From Streptomyces sp. NBC_00820 (GTDB lineage: Bacteria > Actinomycetota > Actinomycetes > Streptomycetales > Streptomycetaceae), in the NCBI RefSeq assembly GCF_036347055.1, contig NZ_CP108882.1, positions 1,364,001 through 1,428,000 of the forward strand: 64,000 bases of DNA, given 5' to 3'. Both the position numbers and the translations under genes were made by a program. Each line of letters opens with the position of its first letter. Within the stretch, counting starts at the first letter, position 1. Below the pieces are notes generated by a model. It was not told the DNA's origin, did not search any database, and worked only from the letters and a program-made list of their open reading frames with translations. Positions 8,209-17,023 of this stretch are shown here, piece by piece.

Positions 8209-10169
8209 GCGCTCGCCGCCGTGTCCGCCGGTACGGACACGAGGATGCCGATCACCGGGGAACCGGCGACGACCGGTGGGACCACCGAGTCCGGAAGCGC
8301 CACGGAGCCCGGCGAGACCGGAGGGACCACCGAGTCCGGGGAGACCGGGGAGCCCGGAACGGCGGCCCCGCCCACCGGCCCTTCGGGAGCCGCCCCTCGC
8401 GGGGCGTGCTCGACACGGACCTGGGCGATCCGCGGCCAAGCCTCCCCTCGGTACAGCCCGCTTCCCTCCCCCGGTTTTCCGCCCGGCCCGTCCATGCCCG
8501 CCCCACCGCCGGAAGGCGATCCCGCGCCCCCCTCGAAGGGTCCCGGCCGCGCTGAGGACAGGCCCGGGGAGCCGGGCCGCTCCGGCGACCGCGCCGTCGC
8601 GCGCTCCAGGACCCACCGCTGCTCCGCCGAGCCGTCACGGGCACCCACCACCAGGCGCCCGGAGTCCAGAACGACGGCGAGTCCCCCGCCCTGCCGGCGG
8701 AACGACAGCACGTACCGGCCCACGACGTCGTACGACACCCCGCGCGCGCCCGTCACACAGCCGGACAGCACCAGGCTCCCCGTCCCGGGGTCGGCCGCGA
8801 GACAGCGGGTGGGGTCGGCGGCGCCGCGCACCGCACCGTCGTACCCGTACGACCACTGCTGCGAGGCGGCGGCCGAGCATGCCGCCGACCGCACGGCCGC
8901 GCCCGTGGCCGCGGCTTCGCCGCTCACCTCCAGACAGCGGCCGGAGACGAGCCCGCGCAGCCTGCCGTGGGTGACCGTCATGCCTTCGCCCGGCGTGGCG
9001 GCGGGCAGTAAGGCGACCGGGGGCCGCGGCTCCGGCGCGGCGACGGGCCGACCGGTACCGCTGTCGGACCCGGCGCTCCAGATGACGCCGGTCCGGTGGA
9101 CAGCGTTGTCATAGGTCCAGCCCCTGTTCACGAACACGCCGCCGAGCAGCGCGAGCGAGGCGAGGCCGGCGCCGAGGAGCACCGTCCTGCGGCGCCGCCC
9201 CCCGGCCGGGCTCCGGTACCGGTCGCCGGCCGGGTCGAGTGCCGCCTCCGGCCCGTGCGCACACTCCTCGTGGGCGCCGCGGCGGGGCCGGGAGTCGAGG
9301 TAGCGGCGGGCGCCCCAGCCGAGCACGGCCTCGGCGAGCAGGACGTCCAGTCCGCCGTCGAAGTGGCTCAACTGGTCCGCCGCGTACCGGCAGTGAGCGC
9401 AGACGGTCAGATGCCGGCGCACGTCGGGAGGGAGGTCCTCGGCGCGGCGCCCGGGGGCGTCGAGGAGGCGGTCGAAGGAGTGGCACGCGTCGGAGGGCGC
9501 GAGTTCCCGGTGGGCGCGTACGCAGCCGGCCCGGAATCGCTCGCGGGCCTGTTCCAGGGCAGCCGGGGCGGTGGCCAGGTCCACTCCTGACAGGCCGGCG
9601 GGTATGTCCGGGGTTTCCGCTTCGACCTCGGTGTGCCAGAGCAGGCACTGGGCGGCGGCGGGCAGCGCGAGGAACGCGCGTTCGGCGATGCGGCGCCGTT
9701 CGGGTGTGCCGGGCATCGTCGCGCGCAGGCCGCGGCCGCCGGTGGTCTTGCGCAGTTCCGGAATGACCACGCAGGCTCCGTCGTCGGCGGCCCAGGCGCG
9801 GACGGATTCACGTACGGCGACCAGCAGTTGCGGACGCAGGGCGCCACCGACCGGGCCACCGACCGGGCCACCTGCGATGCCACCGACGGGGCCGTCGACC
9901 GCGACACCTGCCGTTCCGGCCGTCAGCCGGCCGAGCACGTCGTGGAAGGCGGCGGTGGCGACGAGTTGGGCCGAGGGTCCGGCGGCGGTCAGGCAGACGG
10001 CCGCGTAGTCACGGGTGGCACGCCAGTGCCGGGCCAGCAGCAGGGCGACGGCGCGGTGCCGGCGGGCGTGGGGGCCGCCGAGCTGGGCGAGGAGATCGCC
10101 GTCGGACTCGCCCGGTTCCGGGCCGGGGCGCGGCGGCAACGGGGGGTGTGGGGGGTGGGAGGACTGCAC
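8127..10169 (-). CDS. Sigma-like / zinc-finger anti-sigma / membrane / ricin-lectin fusion
   Basis: A 680-residue multidomain protein. Residues ~20-80 resemble ECF sigma region 2 (ARHWRATRDYAAVCLTAAG) and ~165-220 region 4 (LPAAAQCLLWHTEVEAE, then a degenerate helix pair). HLTVCAHC at 253-260 is the HxxxCxxC zinc motif of anti-sigma factors. RRRRTVLLGAGLASLALLGG near 326-345 is one membrane helix, placing the rest outside. Residues ~398-523 form one ricin-type beta-trefoil (GRCLEVSG, CLAADPGTGSLVLSGC, QRWVLE). A ~110-residue Gly/Pro/Ser-rich tail with PVSPDSVVPPVSPGS repeats follows. GTG 10169 has AAAGGAAA upstream. Sequence divergence suggests the sigma part may no longer direct RNA polymerase; surface sugar sensing coupled to transcription is inference. 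Confidence 0.8.
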   Translation of the reverse strand: MQSSHPPHPPLPPRPGPEPGESDGDLLAQLGGPHARRHRAVALLLARHWRATRDYAAVCLTAAGPSAQLVATAAFHDVLGRLTAGTAGVAVDGPVGGIAGGPVGGPVGGALRPQLLVAVRESVRAWAADDGACVVIPELRKTTGGRGLRATMPGTPERRRIAERAFLALPAAAQCLLWHTEVEAETPDIPAGLSGVDLATAPAALEQARERFRAGCVRAHRELAPSDACHSFDRLLDAPGRRAEDLPPDVRRHLTVCAHCRYAADQLSHFDGGLDVLLAEAVLGWGARRYLDSRPRRGAHEECAHGPEAALDPAGDRYRSPAGGRRRRTVLLGAGLASLALLGGVFVNRGWTYDNAVHRTGVIWSAGSDSGTGRPVAAPEPRPPVALLPAATPGEGMTVTHGRLRGLVSGRCLEVSGEAAATGAAVRSAACSAAASQQWSYGYDGAVRGAADPTRCLAADPGTGSLVLSGCVTGARGVSYDVVGRYVLSFRRQGGGLAVVLDSGRLVVGARDGSAEQRWVLERATARSPERPGSPGLSSARPGPFEGGAGSPSGGGAGMDGPGGKPGEGSGLYRGEAWPRIAQVRVEHAPRGAAPEGPVGGAAVPGSPVSPDSVVPPVSPGSVALPDSVVPPVVAGSPVIGILVSVPADTAASAHSTFARNSADSTSAPGSSGSQSVSTR

Positions 10170-10358
10170 GGAGCCATTTCCTTTCCCGCCGCAGGACGGC
10201 ATGTGAAATGGCGCCCTGCCGGAAGCGGTGCCTTGTCGATGCACCCGAAGGGCATGCCTCGTCGGTCCCGGCCTCTGCCCTCTCAGGGGAAGGCTCACCC
10301 TGGCACACACGCCTCACGGGAAACAAGGCGCGCGAAGGGCCTGGCCGGTGAACGCGGA

Positions 10359-10384
10359 AAGAGGGGCCCGCAAGGACCCCTCTT
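10359..10384 (-). terminator. Terminator of the thioesterase gene
   Basis: AAGAGGGG (10359-10366) pairs perfectly with CCCCTCTT (10377-10384) over a 10-base loop, 20 bases past the stop of the minus-strand thioesterase gene. No long U-tract follows, as usual for Streptomyces terminators. Confidence 0.7.
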
Positions 10385-10403
10385 CGCAAAGCCTTCCGGC
10401 GTT

Positions 10404-10874
10404 CTAGCTGTTGGGCCGCAGCGTCCAGACGACCTGCATCTCGCCCGTGACGGCGCCGTCAGCGCGGCGGATCTCGACGGTCACCGGGAACTCGGGGCGC
10501 TCCCCCGCGTCCAGTTCGGCCACCACGTCGACGGCCGGGCGGCCCAGCGTCGCGGTCGCGGTGACGGCGCCCATCGCCAGTTTCTTGTAGGCGATCTCGG
10601 CCCGCACGGCGAGCGGCACGGCACGCGAGAGCTGGTCCCCGAACGCGGCCAGCACGATGGCACCGCTGGCCGACTCCCCGAGCGTGAACATCGCGCCGGC
10701 GTGCGGTCCGCCGACGTGGTTGTGGAAGTCGCCCTGGTCCGGCAGGGACAGGACGGCCCGCTCCGGCGAGGTCTCCAGGAACTCCAGGTTCAGCGTCCGG
10801 GCCATCGGCACGGTGGCGGCGAGCATCTCGCCGATCGACATCTGGTCTGCGCTCATGTCCGTCATGTTACTCAT
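10404..10874 (-). CDS. DUF4442 hotdog-fold thioesterase-like protein
   Basis: A 156-residue hotdog-fold protein of the PaaI/DUF4442 type. GDFHNHVGGPHAGAMFTLGESASG near residues 48-70 is the central helix segment that in active relatives carries the nucleophilic water site; AVRAEIAYKKLAMGAV is the following strand pair. Members hydrolyse acyl-CoA thioesters, but the substrate cannot be inferred here. ATG 10874 and ATG 10859 are both possible starts. A clear hairpin terminates the gene; it is probably monocistronic. Confidence 0.75.
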   Translation of the reverse strand: MSNMTDMSADQMSIGEMLAATVPMARTLNLEFLETSPERAVLSLPDQGDFHNHVGGPHAGAMFTLGESASGAIVLAAFGDQLSRAVPLAVRAEIAYKKLAMGAVTATATLGRPAVDVVAELDAGERPEFPVTVEIRRADGAVTGEMQVVWTLRPNS

Positions 10875-10973
10875 GGGTAGCAGGCGCTGGCCAGGGCTGA
10901 TCCCGGCTTTGTCACGGCTCCGGGAAGGGGCCGTGACCGAATCGCGTCCCCGGCGGCGCTAATGTGGGCGCCC

Positions 10974-12011
10974 ATGTGGCCAGGACAGCAGCCGTCCGGG
11001 GGCGAGCAGAACCCGCAGAACAACCCGCACCAGCAGCCGAATCCGTACCAGCAACCGGGGTACCAGCAACCGAATCCGTACCAGCAGCCCGGTTATCAGC
11101 AGCCGGGCCCCTACGCGCAGCAGCCGCAGTGGGGGGCCACGGCGCCCATGGGTGCCCCGCAGCCCCCGCCGGGCGGCGGTGGCGGTGGCGGGAACCGGAC
11201 GAAGCTCGTCGCGATCGTGGCGGCCGCGGCCGTGCTGGTGGCCGCCGGGGTGACCGGGTTCCTGGTCCTCGGCGGGAACAACGACGACAAGGCCGACGGC
11301 GGCGGGAACGACGGCAAGTCCCGTTCCGCGTCGCCCTCCACGGATCCGAGTGCCACCGGCTCCGGTGCGGACGAGAACCCGCGCGGCACGGAGACCGAGA
11401 AGCCGACCGTCGCCGGCTGGAAGGTCGTGGTGAACCCCAAGTGGGGCGTCGCCTTTGACGTTCCGTCGGACTGGGAGGTGCAGTCCCCGACTCTCGAGGT
11501 CGGCTTCGAGGACAAGAAGTCCGACGACCTCAAGCCGCTCATCGCGATGTCGGGAACGGCCGAGTACCGCTCGAAGTGGTGCTCGTCCGACGACGACAAG
11601 GACGGCAGGGTCGACGACACCCCGCTGGCCGTGACCGGTACCAAGGGGGCCGGCGGCGCCGCGAACACGGGCGAGGTGGCCGTCAACCAGGTGGCCTGGT
11701 GGGTCTACGGCGGCTACACGCAGCCCGACAAGAAGAGCCTCACCTTCGACAAGAAGGCCAAGGAGTTCAAGACGGACTCCGGCATCGTCGGCAGCTACGC
11801 GTGGGCCCGGTCGCACAACAGTCCCCAGAAGGGGAAGTCCAAGTGCGCGAGCGACGGCAAGGCCATCACGTTCGGCTTCAAGAACTCCCAGGGCGACTTC
11901 GTGGCCTGGAACCTCTACGGTGCGGCCGGCGTCCATGAGGAAGTGCCGGACAGCACCATGATCAAGATCATGCGTACCGTGCGCCTGCACGGCGACCCGA
12001 CCGGGTCGTGA
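10974..12011 (+). CDS. Single-pass membrane protein with Gln/Pro-rich cytosolic tail
   Basis: About 345 residues. The N-terminal ~70 residues are a cytosolic tail of PYQQPGYQQPN repeats ending in GGGGGGG, followed by one helix (LVAIVAAAAVLVAAGVTGF) and a linker rich in Asp, Gly and Ser. The outer domain (from ~140) begins VAGWKVVVNPKWGVAFDVPSDWEV and has two or three Cys that could pair. Such PQ-tailed proteins are common in Streptomyces and unassigned. ATG 10974 was chosen because TAATGT at 10960-10965 fits a -10 for a leaderless transcript; ATG 10962 is the alternative. I do not recognise a specific function. Confidence 0.75.
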   Translation: MWPGQQPSGGEQNPQNNPHQQPNPYQQPGYQQPNPYQQPGYQQPGPYAQQPQWGATAPMGAPQPPPGGGGGGGNRTKLVAIVAAAAVLVAAGVTGFLVLGGNNDDKADGGGNDGKSRSASPSTDPSATGSGADENPRGTETEKPTVAGWKVVVNPKWGVAFDVPSDWEVQSPTLEVGFEDKKSDDLKPLIAMSGTAEYRSKWCSSDDDKDGRVDDTPLAVTGTKGAGGAANTGEVAVNQVAWWVYGGYTQPDKKSLTFDKKAKEFKTDSGIVGSYAWARSHNSPQKGKSKCASDGKAITFGFKNSQGDFVAWNLYGAAGVHEEVPDSTMIKIMRTVRLHGDPTGS

Positions 12012-12064
12012 CGAGCGCCCCCCGCTCCCGCACGAGGCAGCGGGGTACCTACTGAGGGAGACGG

Positions 12065-12379
12065 ATGAAGCGTCAAGTCACCGCGATGCTCACGGCACTG
12101 GCCCTGGGAGGAGCCGTGTCACTGCTGGCAACGCCTTCGGCCATGGCCACCCCGGTCACGAAGTGCAAGGCGGCGAGCGCGCAGATGGTCACGAAGCACA
12201 CCCTGAACCCGATCCGGGTCAACTACTACGCGAGCTCGCGGCTCATCACCAACCTCGGCCAAGGCTACAAGGTGCGCCTGACGCAGCAGTGCGTCAACAG
12301 CTACGGCAACCTCTGGTACTTCACCGACTCCCCCTACAGCCACGGCTGGATCTACTCGGGCGACCTGAGCGTCGGCTGA
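12065..12379 (+). CDS. Small secreted SH3-like protein
   Basis: A 104-residue secreted protein. Residues 1-28 are a Sec signal peptide with a cleavage site near SAMA-TP. The ~75-residue mature part (NYYASSRLITNLGQGYKVRL, then WYFTDSPYSHGWIYSGDLS) looks like a bacterial SH3-type domain, with two cysteines (C34 and C76) placed to form a disulfide. Such small SH3 proteins bind or modify the extracellular surface, function unknown. GAGGGAGACGG precedes the ATG. It lies 53 bp after the PQ-tailed protein and may be co-transcribed. Confidence 0.75.
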   Translation: MKRQVTAMLTALALGGAVSLLATPSAMATPVTKCKAASAQMVTKHTLNPIRVNYYASSRLITNLGQGYKVRLTQQCVNSYGNLWYFTDSPYSHGWIYSGDLSVG

Positions 12380-12436
12380 GACCACGCGCCGGCGGTCCGG
12401 TTGGCTTGCGGACGGACTCCGCGCGATAGTTCCGCG

Positions 12437-13732
12437 GTGACCGAACGCCTTGCCTCACCGGCGACCGCACCCGCCTGGGCCGGCCGCAACTACACCCTGC
12501 TGACCACCGCGGCCATCGTGACCGGCCTCGGTGCGAACGGCTCGCTCATCGCCGCCGCCTTCGCCGTCCTGGACACGGGCGGCGACGGCGGCGACGTGGG
12601 TCTGGTGGCCGCCTCCCGCACCGTGCCGCTGGTGGTGTTCCTGCTCATCGGCGGCGCGGTCGCGGACCGGCTGCCCCGGCACCGGGTGATGGTGGCCGCC
12701 AACATCCTCAACTTCCTCTCCCAGGCGGCCTTCGCGGTGCTCGTGCTCACCGGCGAGCCCCGGCTGTGGCAGATGATGCTGCTCACCGCGCTCGGCGGCA
12801 CCGGGCAGGCGTTCTTCAGCCCGGCGGCCGAGGGCATGCTGATGTCCTCGGTGCAGGGGGCGCAGGCGGGCCGGGCGTTCGCCTTCTTCCGTATGGCCAC
12901 CCAGGGCGCGGCGCTCGGCGGAGCGGCCCTGGGTGGTGCCCTGGTCGCCGCGGTCGGCCCCGGCTGGGTGCTCGCCTTCGACGCGGCGGCCTTCGCCGTC
13001 GCCGGTTCGCTGCGCGCGTTCCTCGACGTCGGGCACATACCGCCGCGCGCTCCGGGCGAGGGCATGCTGGCCGATCTCCGGGAGGGCTGGCGGGAGTTCA
13101 CGGGCCGGCCCTGGCTGTGGGGCGTGGTCGTGCAGTTCTCCCTCGCCAACGCGGTGGTCGGCGCGGCCGACGCCGTCTACGGCCCGCTCGTCGCCCGCGA
13201 CAGCCTGGGCGGCGCGGGACCCTGGGGCCTGGCGCTGGGCGCGTTCGGCGCGGGCACGGTGGCCGGCGCCCTGCTGATGACCCGCTGGAAACCCCGCCGC
13301 CTGCTCTTCGCCGGCACGCTGTGCGTCTTCCCGCTGGCCCTGCCCTCGGCCGCGCTGGCCGTACCGGTTCCGGTGGGCGTGCTGTACGCGGTGATGTTCG
13401 TCGCCGGTACGACGGTGGAGGTGTTCGGCGTGTCCTGGATGACCGCGCTGCACCAGGAGATACCCGAGGACAAGCTCTCCCGCGTCTCGGCCTACGACTG
13501 GTTCGGGTCGGTCTCCCTGATGCCCCTGGCCACCGCGCTCGCCGGCCCCGCCGAGTCGGCCTTCGGCCGGACCCAGGCGCTGTGGGGCTGCGCGGTCCTG
13601 GTCGTCGTCGTCACGGCGATGGTCCTGCTCATCCCCGACATCCGCACCCTGACCCGCCGCGGCGAGTCCGTCGCCGCCGGGTCGCCGGCCGTGCCGGCCG
13701 ATGCCGAACGCCCCGTCGGGGGGCTCGGGTGA
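12437..13732 (+). CDS. MFS transporter (DHA3-like exporter)
   Basis: About 431 residues with 12 predicted membrane helices of the major facilitator superfamily, of the enterobactin/macrolide-exporter type. The loop 2-3 motif appears as GGAVADRLPRHRVMVAANIL near residue 75, and GRAFAFFRMATQGAALGGAALGGAL marks helices 4-5. The predicted start is GTG 12437, with GATAGT six bases ahead as possible -10, suggesting a leaderless message. The C-terminal ~30 residues are polar. Drug or siderophore export is typical of the family; no substrate cue lies nearby. Confidence 0.85.
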   Translation: MTERLASPATAPAWAGRNYTLLTTAAIVTGLGANGSLIAAAFAVLDTGGDGGDVGLVAASRTVPLVVFLLIGGAVADRLPRHRVMVAANILNFLSQAAFAVLVLTGEPRLWQMMLLTALGGTGQAFFSPAAEGMLMSSVQGAQAGRAFAFFRMATQGAALGGAALGGALVAAVGPGWVLAFDAAAFAVAGSLRAFLDVGHIPPRAPGEGMLADLREGWREFTGRPWLWGVVVQFSLANAVVGAADAVYGPLVARDSLGGAGPWGLALGAFGAGTVAGALLMTRWKPRRLLFAGTLCVFPLALPSAALAVPVPVGVLYAVMFVAGTTVEVFGVSWMTALHQEIPEDKLSRVSAYDWFGSVSLMPLATALAGPAESAFGRTQALWGCAVLVVVVTAMVLLIPDIRTLTRRGESVAAGSPAVPADAERPVGGLG

Positions 13733-13813
13733 CGGTTCGGCTTCCGTGCCGTCCCCGTCCTCGACAGCGACGCCGTGTGACGACGCGAGCCCTTTCGCGC
13801 TGCCCTTTCGCGC

Positions 13814-14344
13814 TCAGTCGACGCCCGTCGATTCCTCCCGTGCCGGTGCCTCACGGCCGATGGTCATGGACCAGCGCACGGTCGCGGGCGCCGCGACGGA
13901 CGCCACTCCTTCACGGTCCGCCCCTTTCACCGCCAGCTGGTTGTGGATGGTGCTGACCTCATCGGCGGCACATTCCAGCGGGAAGGAGACGTGAACGGTC
14001 CGCAGCACGACCTCGAGCTTTCCGGCGCCCTGGCAGCGCACCTCGACGAAGAGCGCGTCGCCCTTGCGGCCCTCGCCGTAGGCCAGGGCCGCGTTCCCGG
14101 CGGTCACCTTCCGGCGGCCCGCGAGGGCTTCGCCGCCGGCCGGCTCCGGCGGTGTCAGCGACGAGGGCCGTGTGGCGCCGGGGGCGGCCGGGGCAGGGGC
14201 TGAGACCGGGGCCGTAGCCGGGGCGGAGGGCCTCGGGTGCCGCGTGGGCTCCTTGGCGTCCGCATGGCCTGCCGAGCACGCGGCGACGGCGGAGAGCATC
14301 GCCGCGCACACGATCCCTGTTCCCGCACGGGTCAGATGAGACAT
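13814..14344 (-). CDS. Putative lipoprotein
   Basis: A 176-residue lipoprotein precursor: signal helix GIVCAAMLSAVA followed by the lipobox AVAAC, then a ~45-residue Pro/Ala/Thr linker and a globular part with two Cys (VEVRCQGAGKLEVVLRTVHVSFPLECAADE). ATG 14344 has a poly-G ribosome site (GGGGGGGAA). Proteins of this layout recur in Streptomyces as unassigned lipoproteins. No partner gene is obvious. Confidence 0.75.
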   Translation of the reverse strand: MSHLTRAGTGIVCAAMLSAVAACSAGHADAKEPTRHPRPSAPATAPVSAPAPAAPGATRPSSLTPPEPAGGEALAGRRKVTAGNAALAYGEGRKGDALFVEVRCQGAGKLEVVLRTVHVSFPLECAADEVSTIHNQLAVKGADREGVASVAAPATVRWSMTIGREAPAREESTGVD

Positions 14345-14550
14345 GTCGGTTCCCCCCCACACGCCGGCCGGCACGTCGGAGTCGCCCCTCGCGGGAGATC
14401 CCGGTCGTGTCGGACACCAGCTCGTTCGCCGTGACGGGATCGTGTCAGTGTCTCCGCGCGGACCGCGAGCCTGTGACGAATTCCCTGAGCAAGACCTGAG
14501 GTCCCCGGTGAACGTCACCGACTCCCGCCGGAGTTCGGAACCTCGCCAGG

Positions 14551-15396
14551 TCAGCCGATGCCGAACGCGCCGTCGGGGGGCTGGGGCGACGGGACCGCGT
14601 CCCGGTCGTCGACCGGGCGCGCACGGCCGGTGAACTCCCGCAGTGCCGGGCCGTGTTCGACCCGTGCGGGGAAGACGTCGGCGGCGGTGCGGCGGGCCAG
14701 GGCCGCCGTGTCGAGCGGGCGATGCGAGGCCACGAGCACCGCGTTGCCGAACCGCCGCCCGCGCAGCACCCCCGGCTCGGCGATCAGCGCCAGCTCCTCG
14801 AACACGGCGGCGAAGGTGGCCAGTTGGGAGCGCAGGAAGCCGAACGGCGCCGCGTCGGCGAGGTTGGCCAGGTAGACGCCGTCCGGGCGCAGCACCCGCT
14901 CGGCCTCGACCGCGTAGCCGAGCGAGGTGAGGTGGGCCGGGACACGGGAGCCGCCGAAGACGTCGGCGATCAGCACGTCGGCCGAGTCGCCCGGGGCCTC
15001 CTCCAGCCAGGCCCGGGCGTCACCGGCGTGCAGCGCGACGCCCGAGTCCGCCGGCAGCGGCATGTGCTCGACGACCAGCTCCAGCAGGGCCCGGTCGGCC
15101 TCCACGACGTCCTGCCGGGAGCCGGGCCGGGTCGCGGCGACGTAGCGGGGCAGCGTGAGAGCTCCCCCGCCCAGGTGCACCACGTCCAGCGGCCGGCCCG
15201 CCTCACCCACCGTGTCGAGCACGTACCCGAGCCGGCGCGCGTACTCGAACTCCAGGTACGCGGGGTCGTCCAGGTCGACGTACGACTGCGGTGCTCCGTC
15301 GACCGTGAGCAGCCAGGCCCTCTCACGGTCGACGTCGGGCATCAGCTTGGCGGTGCCGTGGTCGACGGTCCGGGTGACGGGTATGGCTTCACTCAC
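14551..15396 (-). CDS. Spermidine-synthase-like methyltransferase-fold protein
   Basis: A 281-residue Rossmann-fold protein of the spermidine/spermine synthase group. The SAM-type glycine loop reads DVVHLGGGALTLPRYVAATRP near residue 70, followed by the acidic VVEADRALLELV and the gate-keeper-like DVLIADVFGGSRVPAHLTS near 140. Active spermidine synthases need acidic DxxD-type residues around putrescine, which are not clearly conserved, so this is probably a fused-type paralogue of unknown substrate. GTG 15396 was chosen; the longer ATG-start frame from 15426 has no ribosome site. Confidence 0.75.
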   Translation of the reverse strand: MSEAIPVTRTVDHGTAKLMPDVDRERAWLLTVDGAPQSYVDLDDPAYLEFEYARRLGYVLDTVGEAGRPLDVVHLGGGALTLPRYVAATRPGSRQDVVEADRALLELVVEHMPLPADSGVALHAGDARAWLEEAPGDSADVLIADVFGGSRVPAHLTSLGYAVEAERVLRPDGVYLANLADAAPFGFLRSQLATFAAVFEELALIAEPGVLRGRRFGNAVLVASHRPLDTAALARRTAADVFPARVEHGPALREFTGRARPVDDRDAVPSPQPPDGAFGIG

Positions 15397-15445
15397 GAAC
15401 CCATTGTCGCCGGTGCTGGAAGGCACCGGGTACGAGGCCCGACCT

Positions 15446-15512
15446 CAGGGGCGCGGGGAACTGCGCGACCAGCCGCGAACCGGCCCGCAGCCCCCACGCA
15501 CCTCAGCCCCCT
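15446..15512. repeat. Dispersed Streptomyces intergenic repeat
   Basis: The run GGGGCGCGGGGAACTGCGCG at about 15449, followed by ACCAGCC and a CCCGCAGCCCCC tail, matches a dispersed palindromic sequence that I recall from many Streptomyces intergenic regions. It sits between the stop of the EF-Tu paralogue and the start of the spermidine-synthase-like gene. Confidence 0.5.
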
Positions 15513-15527
15513 ACGGTCTCGGGACCC

Positions 15528-16706
15528 TCACCAGACGGACGTGACGGTCCCGGCCCCCACCGTCCGTCCACCCTCCCGGACGGCGAACCCGAGCCCGACT
15601 TCCAACGGCACCTCCCGCCCCAGCTCAACGGTCATCTCCACCGTCTCACCAGGCCGGGCGACCGCCGCCTCCCCCAGGTCGACGTCCCCGACCACGTCCG
15701 CCGTACGGATGTAGAACTGCGGCCGGTACCCGGTGGACACCGGCGTCGTACGGCCGCCCTCGCGCCCGGCGAGCACGTACACCCGCGCCGCGAACCGCCG
15801 GCTGGGCACCACGCTCCCCGGCGCCGCGACGACGTGCCCGCGCCGCACGGCGTCCCGCGGCACCCCGCGCAGCAGCACGGCCACGTTGTCCCCGGCCTGC
15901 GCCTCCTGCATCGGCTTGCCGAAGGTCTCCAGCCCGGTGACGACGCTCTCCAGGCCGGCTCCGAGCACCTCCACCCGGTCCCCCACGCGGAGGGTCCCGC
16001 GCTCCACGGCGCCGGTGACGACGGTCCCGCGCCCGGTGATGGTGAGCACGTTCTCCACCGGCAGCAGGAACGGCGCGTCCAGGTACCGCTCGGGCATGGG
16101 CACGTACGTGTCCACCGCGTCCAGCAGCGCCTCGACGGACGCCGTCCAGCGCGGGTCGCCCTCCAGCGCCTTCAGCCCGGAGACCCGTACGACGGGTACG
16201 GCGTCGCCCGGATACCCCTGCGAGGTGAGCAGGTCACGGACCTCCAGCTCGACCAGGTCGGTCAGCTCCTCGTCACCCGCGTCGGCCTTGTTGAGCGCCA
16301 CCACGATGTGGTCGACGCCCACCTGCCGGGCGAGCAGCACGTGTTCGGCGGTCTGCGGCATGATCCCGTCGAGCGCGGAGACGACGAGGATCGCCCCGTC
16401 GAGCTGCGCGGCGCCGGTGACCATGTTCTTGACGTAGTCGGCGTGGCCCGGCATGTCGACGTGGGCGTAGTGCCGGGTGTCGGTCTCGTACTCGACGTGC
16501 GCGATGTTGATGGTGATGCCGCGGGCGGCCTCCTCCGGGGCGCGGTCGATGCGGTCGAACGACACGTACCGGGTGGTGCCGGCGCTGTCGCGCTCGGCCA
16601 GGACCTTGGTGATGGCAGCGGTCAGGGTGGTCTTGCCGTGGTCGACGTGGCCCATCGTGCCGATGTTCAGGTGCGGCTTGGTGCGCACGTATGCCGTCTT
16701 GGGCAT
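15528..16706 (-). CDS. tuf3: Elongation factor Tu paralogue (EF-Tu3 type)
   Basis: A 392-residue EF-Tu. G-domain motifs are intact: GHVDHGKT (residues 19-26), the RGITIN switch I, DMPGHADY (switch II) and NKAD; domains 2 and 3 follow ([25 protein letters not shown] at the end). It would deliver aminoacyl-tRNA to the ribosome. It differs from the main Streptomyces EF-Tu in many positions and contains no cysteine at all: the usual DCPGHADY Cys is Met, and the Cys of the RGQC segment is replaced in RRGHVV. It lacks the str-operon context (no rpsL, rpsG or fusA), fitting the separately located EF-Tu3 described in Streptomyces, reported as dispensable and stringently controlled. Confidence 0.92.
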   Translation of the reverse strand: MPKTAYVRTKPHLNIGTMGHVDHGKTTLTAAITKVLAERDSAGTTRYVSFDRIDRAPEEAARGITINIAHVEYETDTRHYAHVDMPGHADYVKNMVTGAAQLDGAILVVSALDGIMPQTAEHVLLARQVGVDHIVVALNKADAGDEELTDLVELEVRDLLTSQGYPGDAVPVVRVSGLKALEGDPRWTASVEALLDAVDTYVPMPERYLDAPFLLPVENVLTITGRGTVVTGAVERGTLRVGDRVEVLGAGLESVVTGLETFGKPMQEAQAGDNVAVLLRGVPRDAVRRGHVVAAPGSVVPSRRFAARVYVLAGREGGRTTPVSTGYRPQFYIRTADVVGDVDLGEAAVARPGETVEMTVELGREVPLEVGLGFAVREGGRTVGAGTVTSVW

Positions 16707-17023
16707 GGCTGTACCTCGAAGTCTCTCCGGAACGTACGGAAAAGTGGGACCCCGAGGACTGGCCGACCCTCCCCCTGCGGGGTCCGCCGGACTTTCCGGA
16801 GAGGGTCAGCTTCGGGCGCCGTCGACAGCGGCCACGAGGATCGGCACGGCAGCCTTCGGCGCATCCGCGACGGCGGATGCTGCGAGGAGGAAGGCGTACC
16901 GGAACATGAGCCAGATCATCGCGGACCCGTCGTCCCACGTCGAATGGTTTTTCGCGGCGAACGTCCCGGAAAAGGGCGATGACCGTACGCCGATCACACA
17001 CGTTCGTCGGTTAGTGTCACCGA
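16707..17023. other. Divergent promoter region between tuf3 and TVP38 genes
   Basis: About 317 bp. On the tuf3 side a GAGGT and GGAGAGA stretch precede the ATG. A short hairpin CCCC-TGC-GGGG lies near 16770. On the other side TAGTGT (17012-17017) precedes the TVP38 start. A forward frame opens at ATG 16906 but runs in the wrong frame through the next gene. No further gene is supported. Confidence 0.5.

Noticed and set aside
16906..17023. Small forward gene before the TVP38 gene
   Set aside because: Its frame runs on as a shadow of the TVP38 gene and there is no family match.
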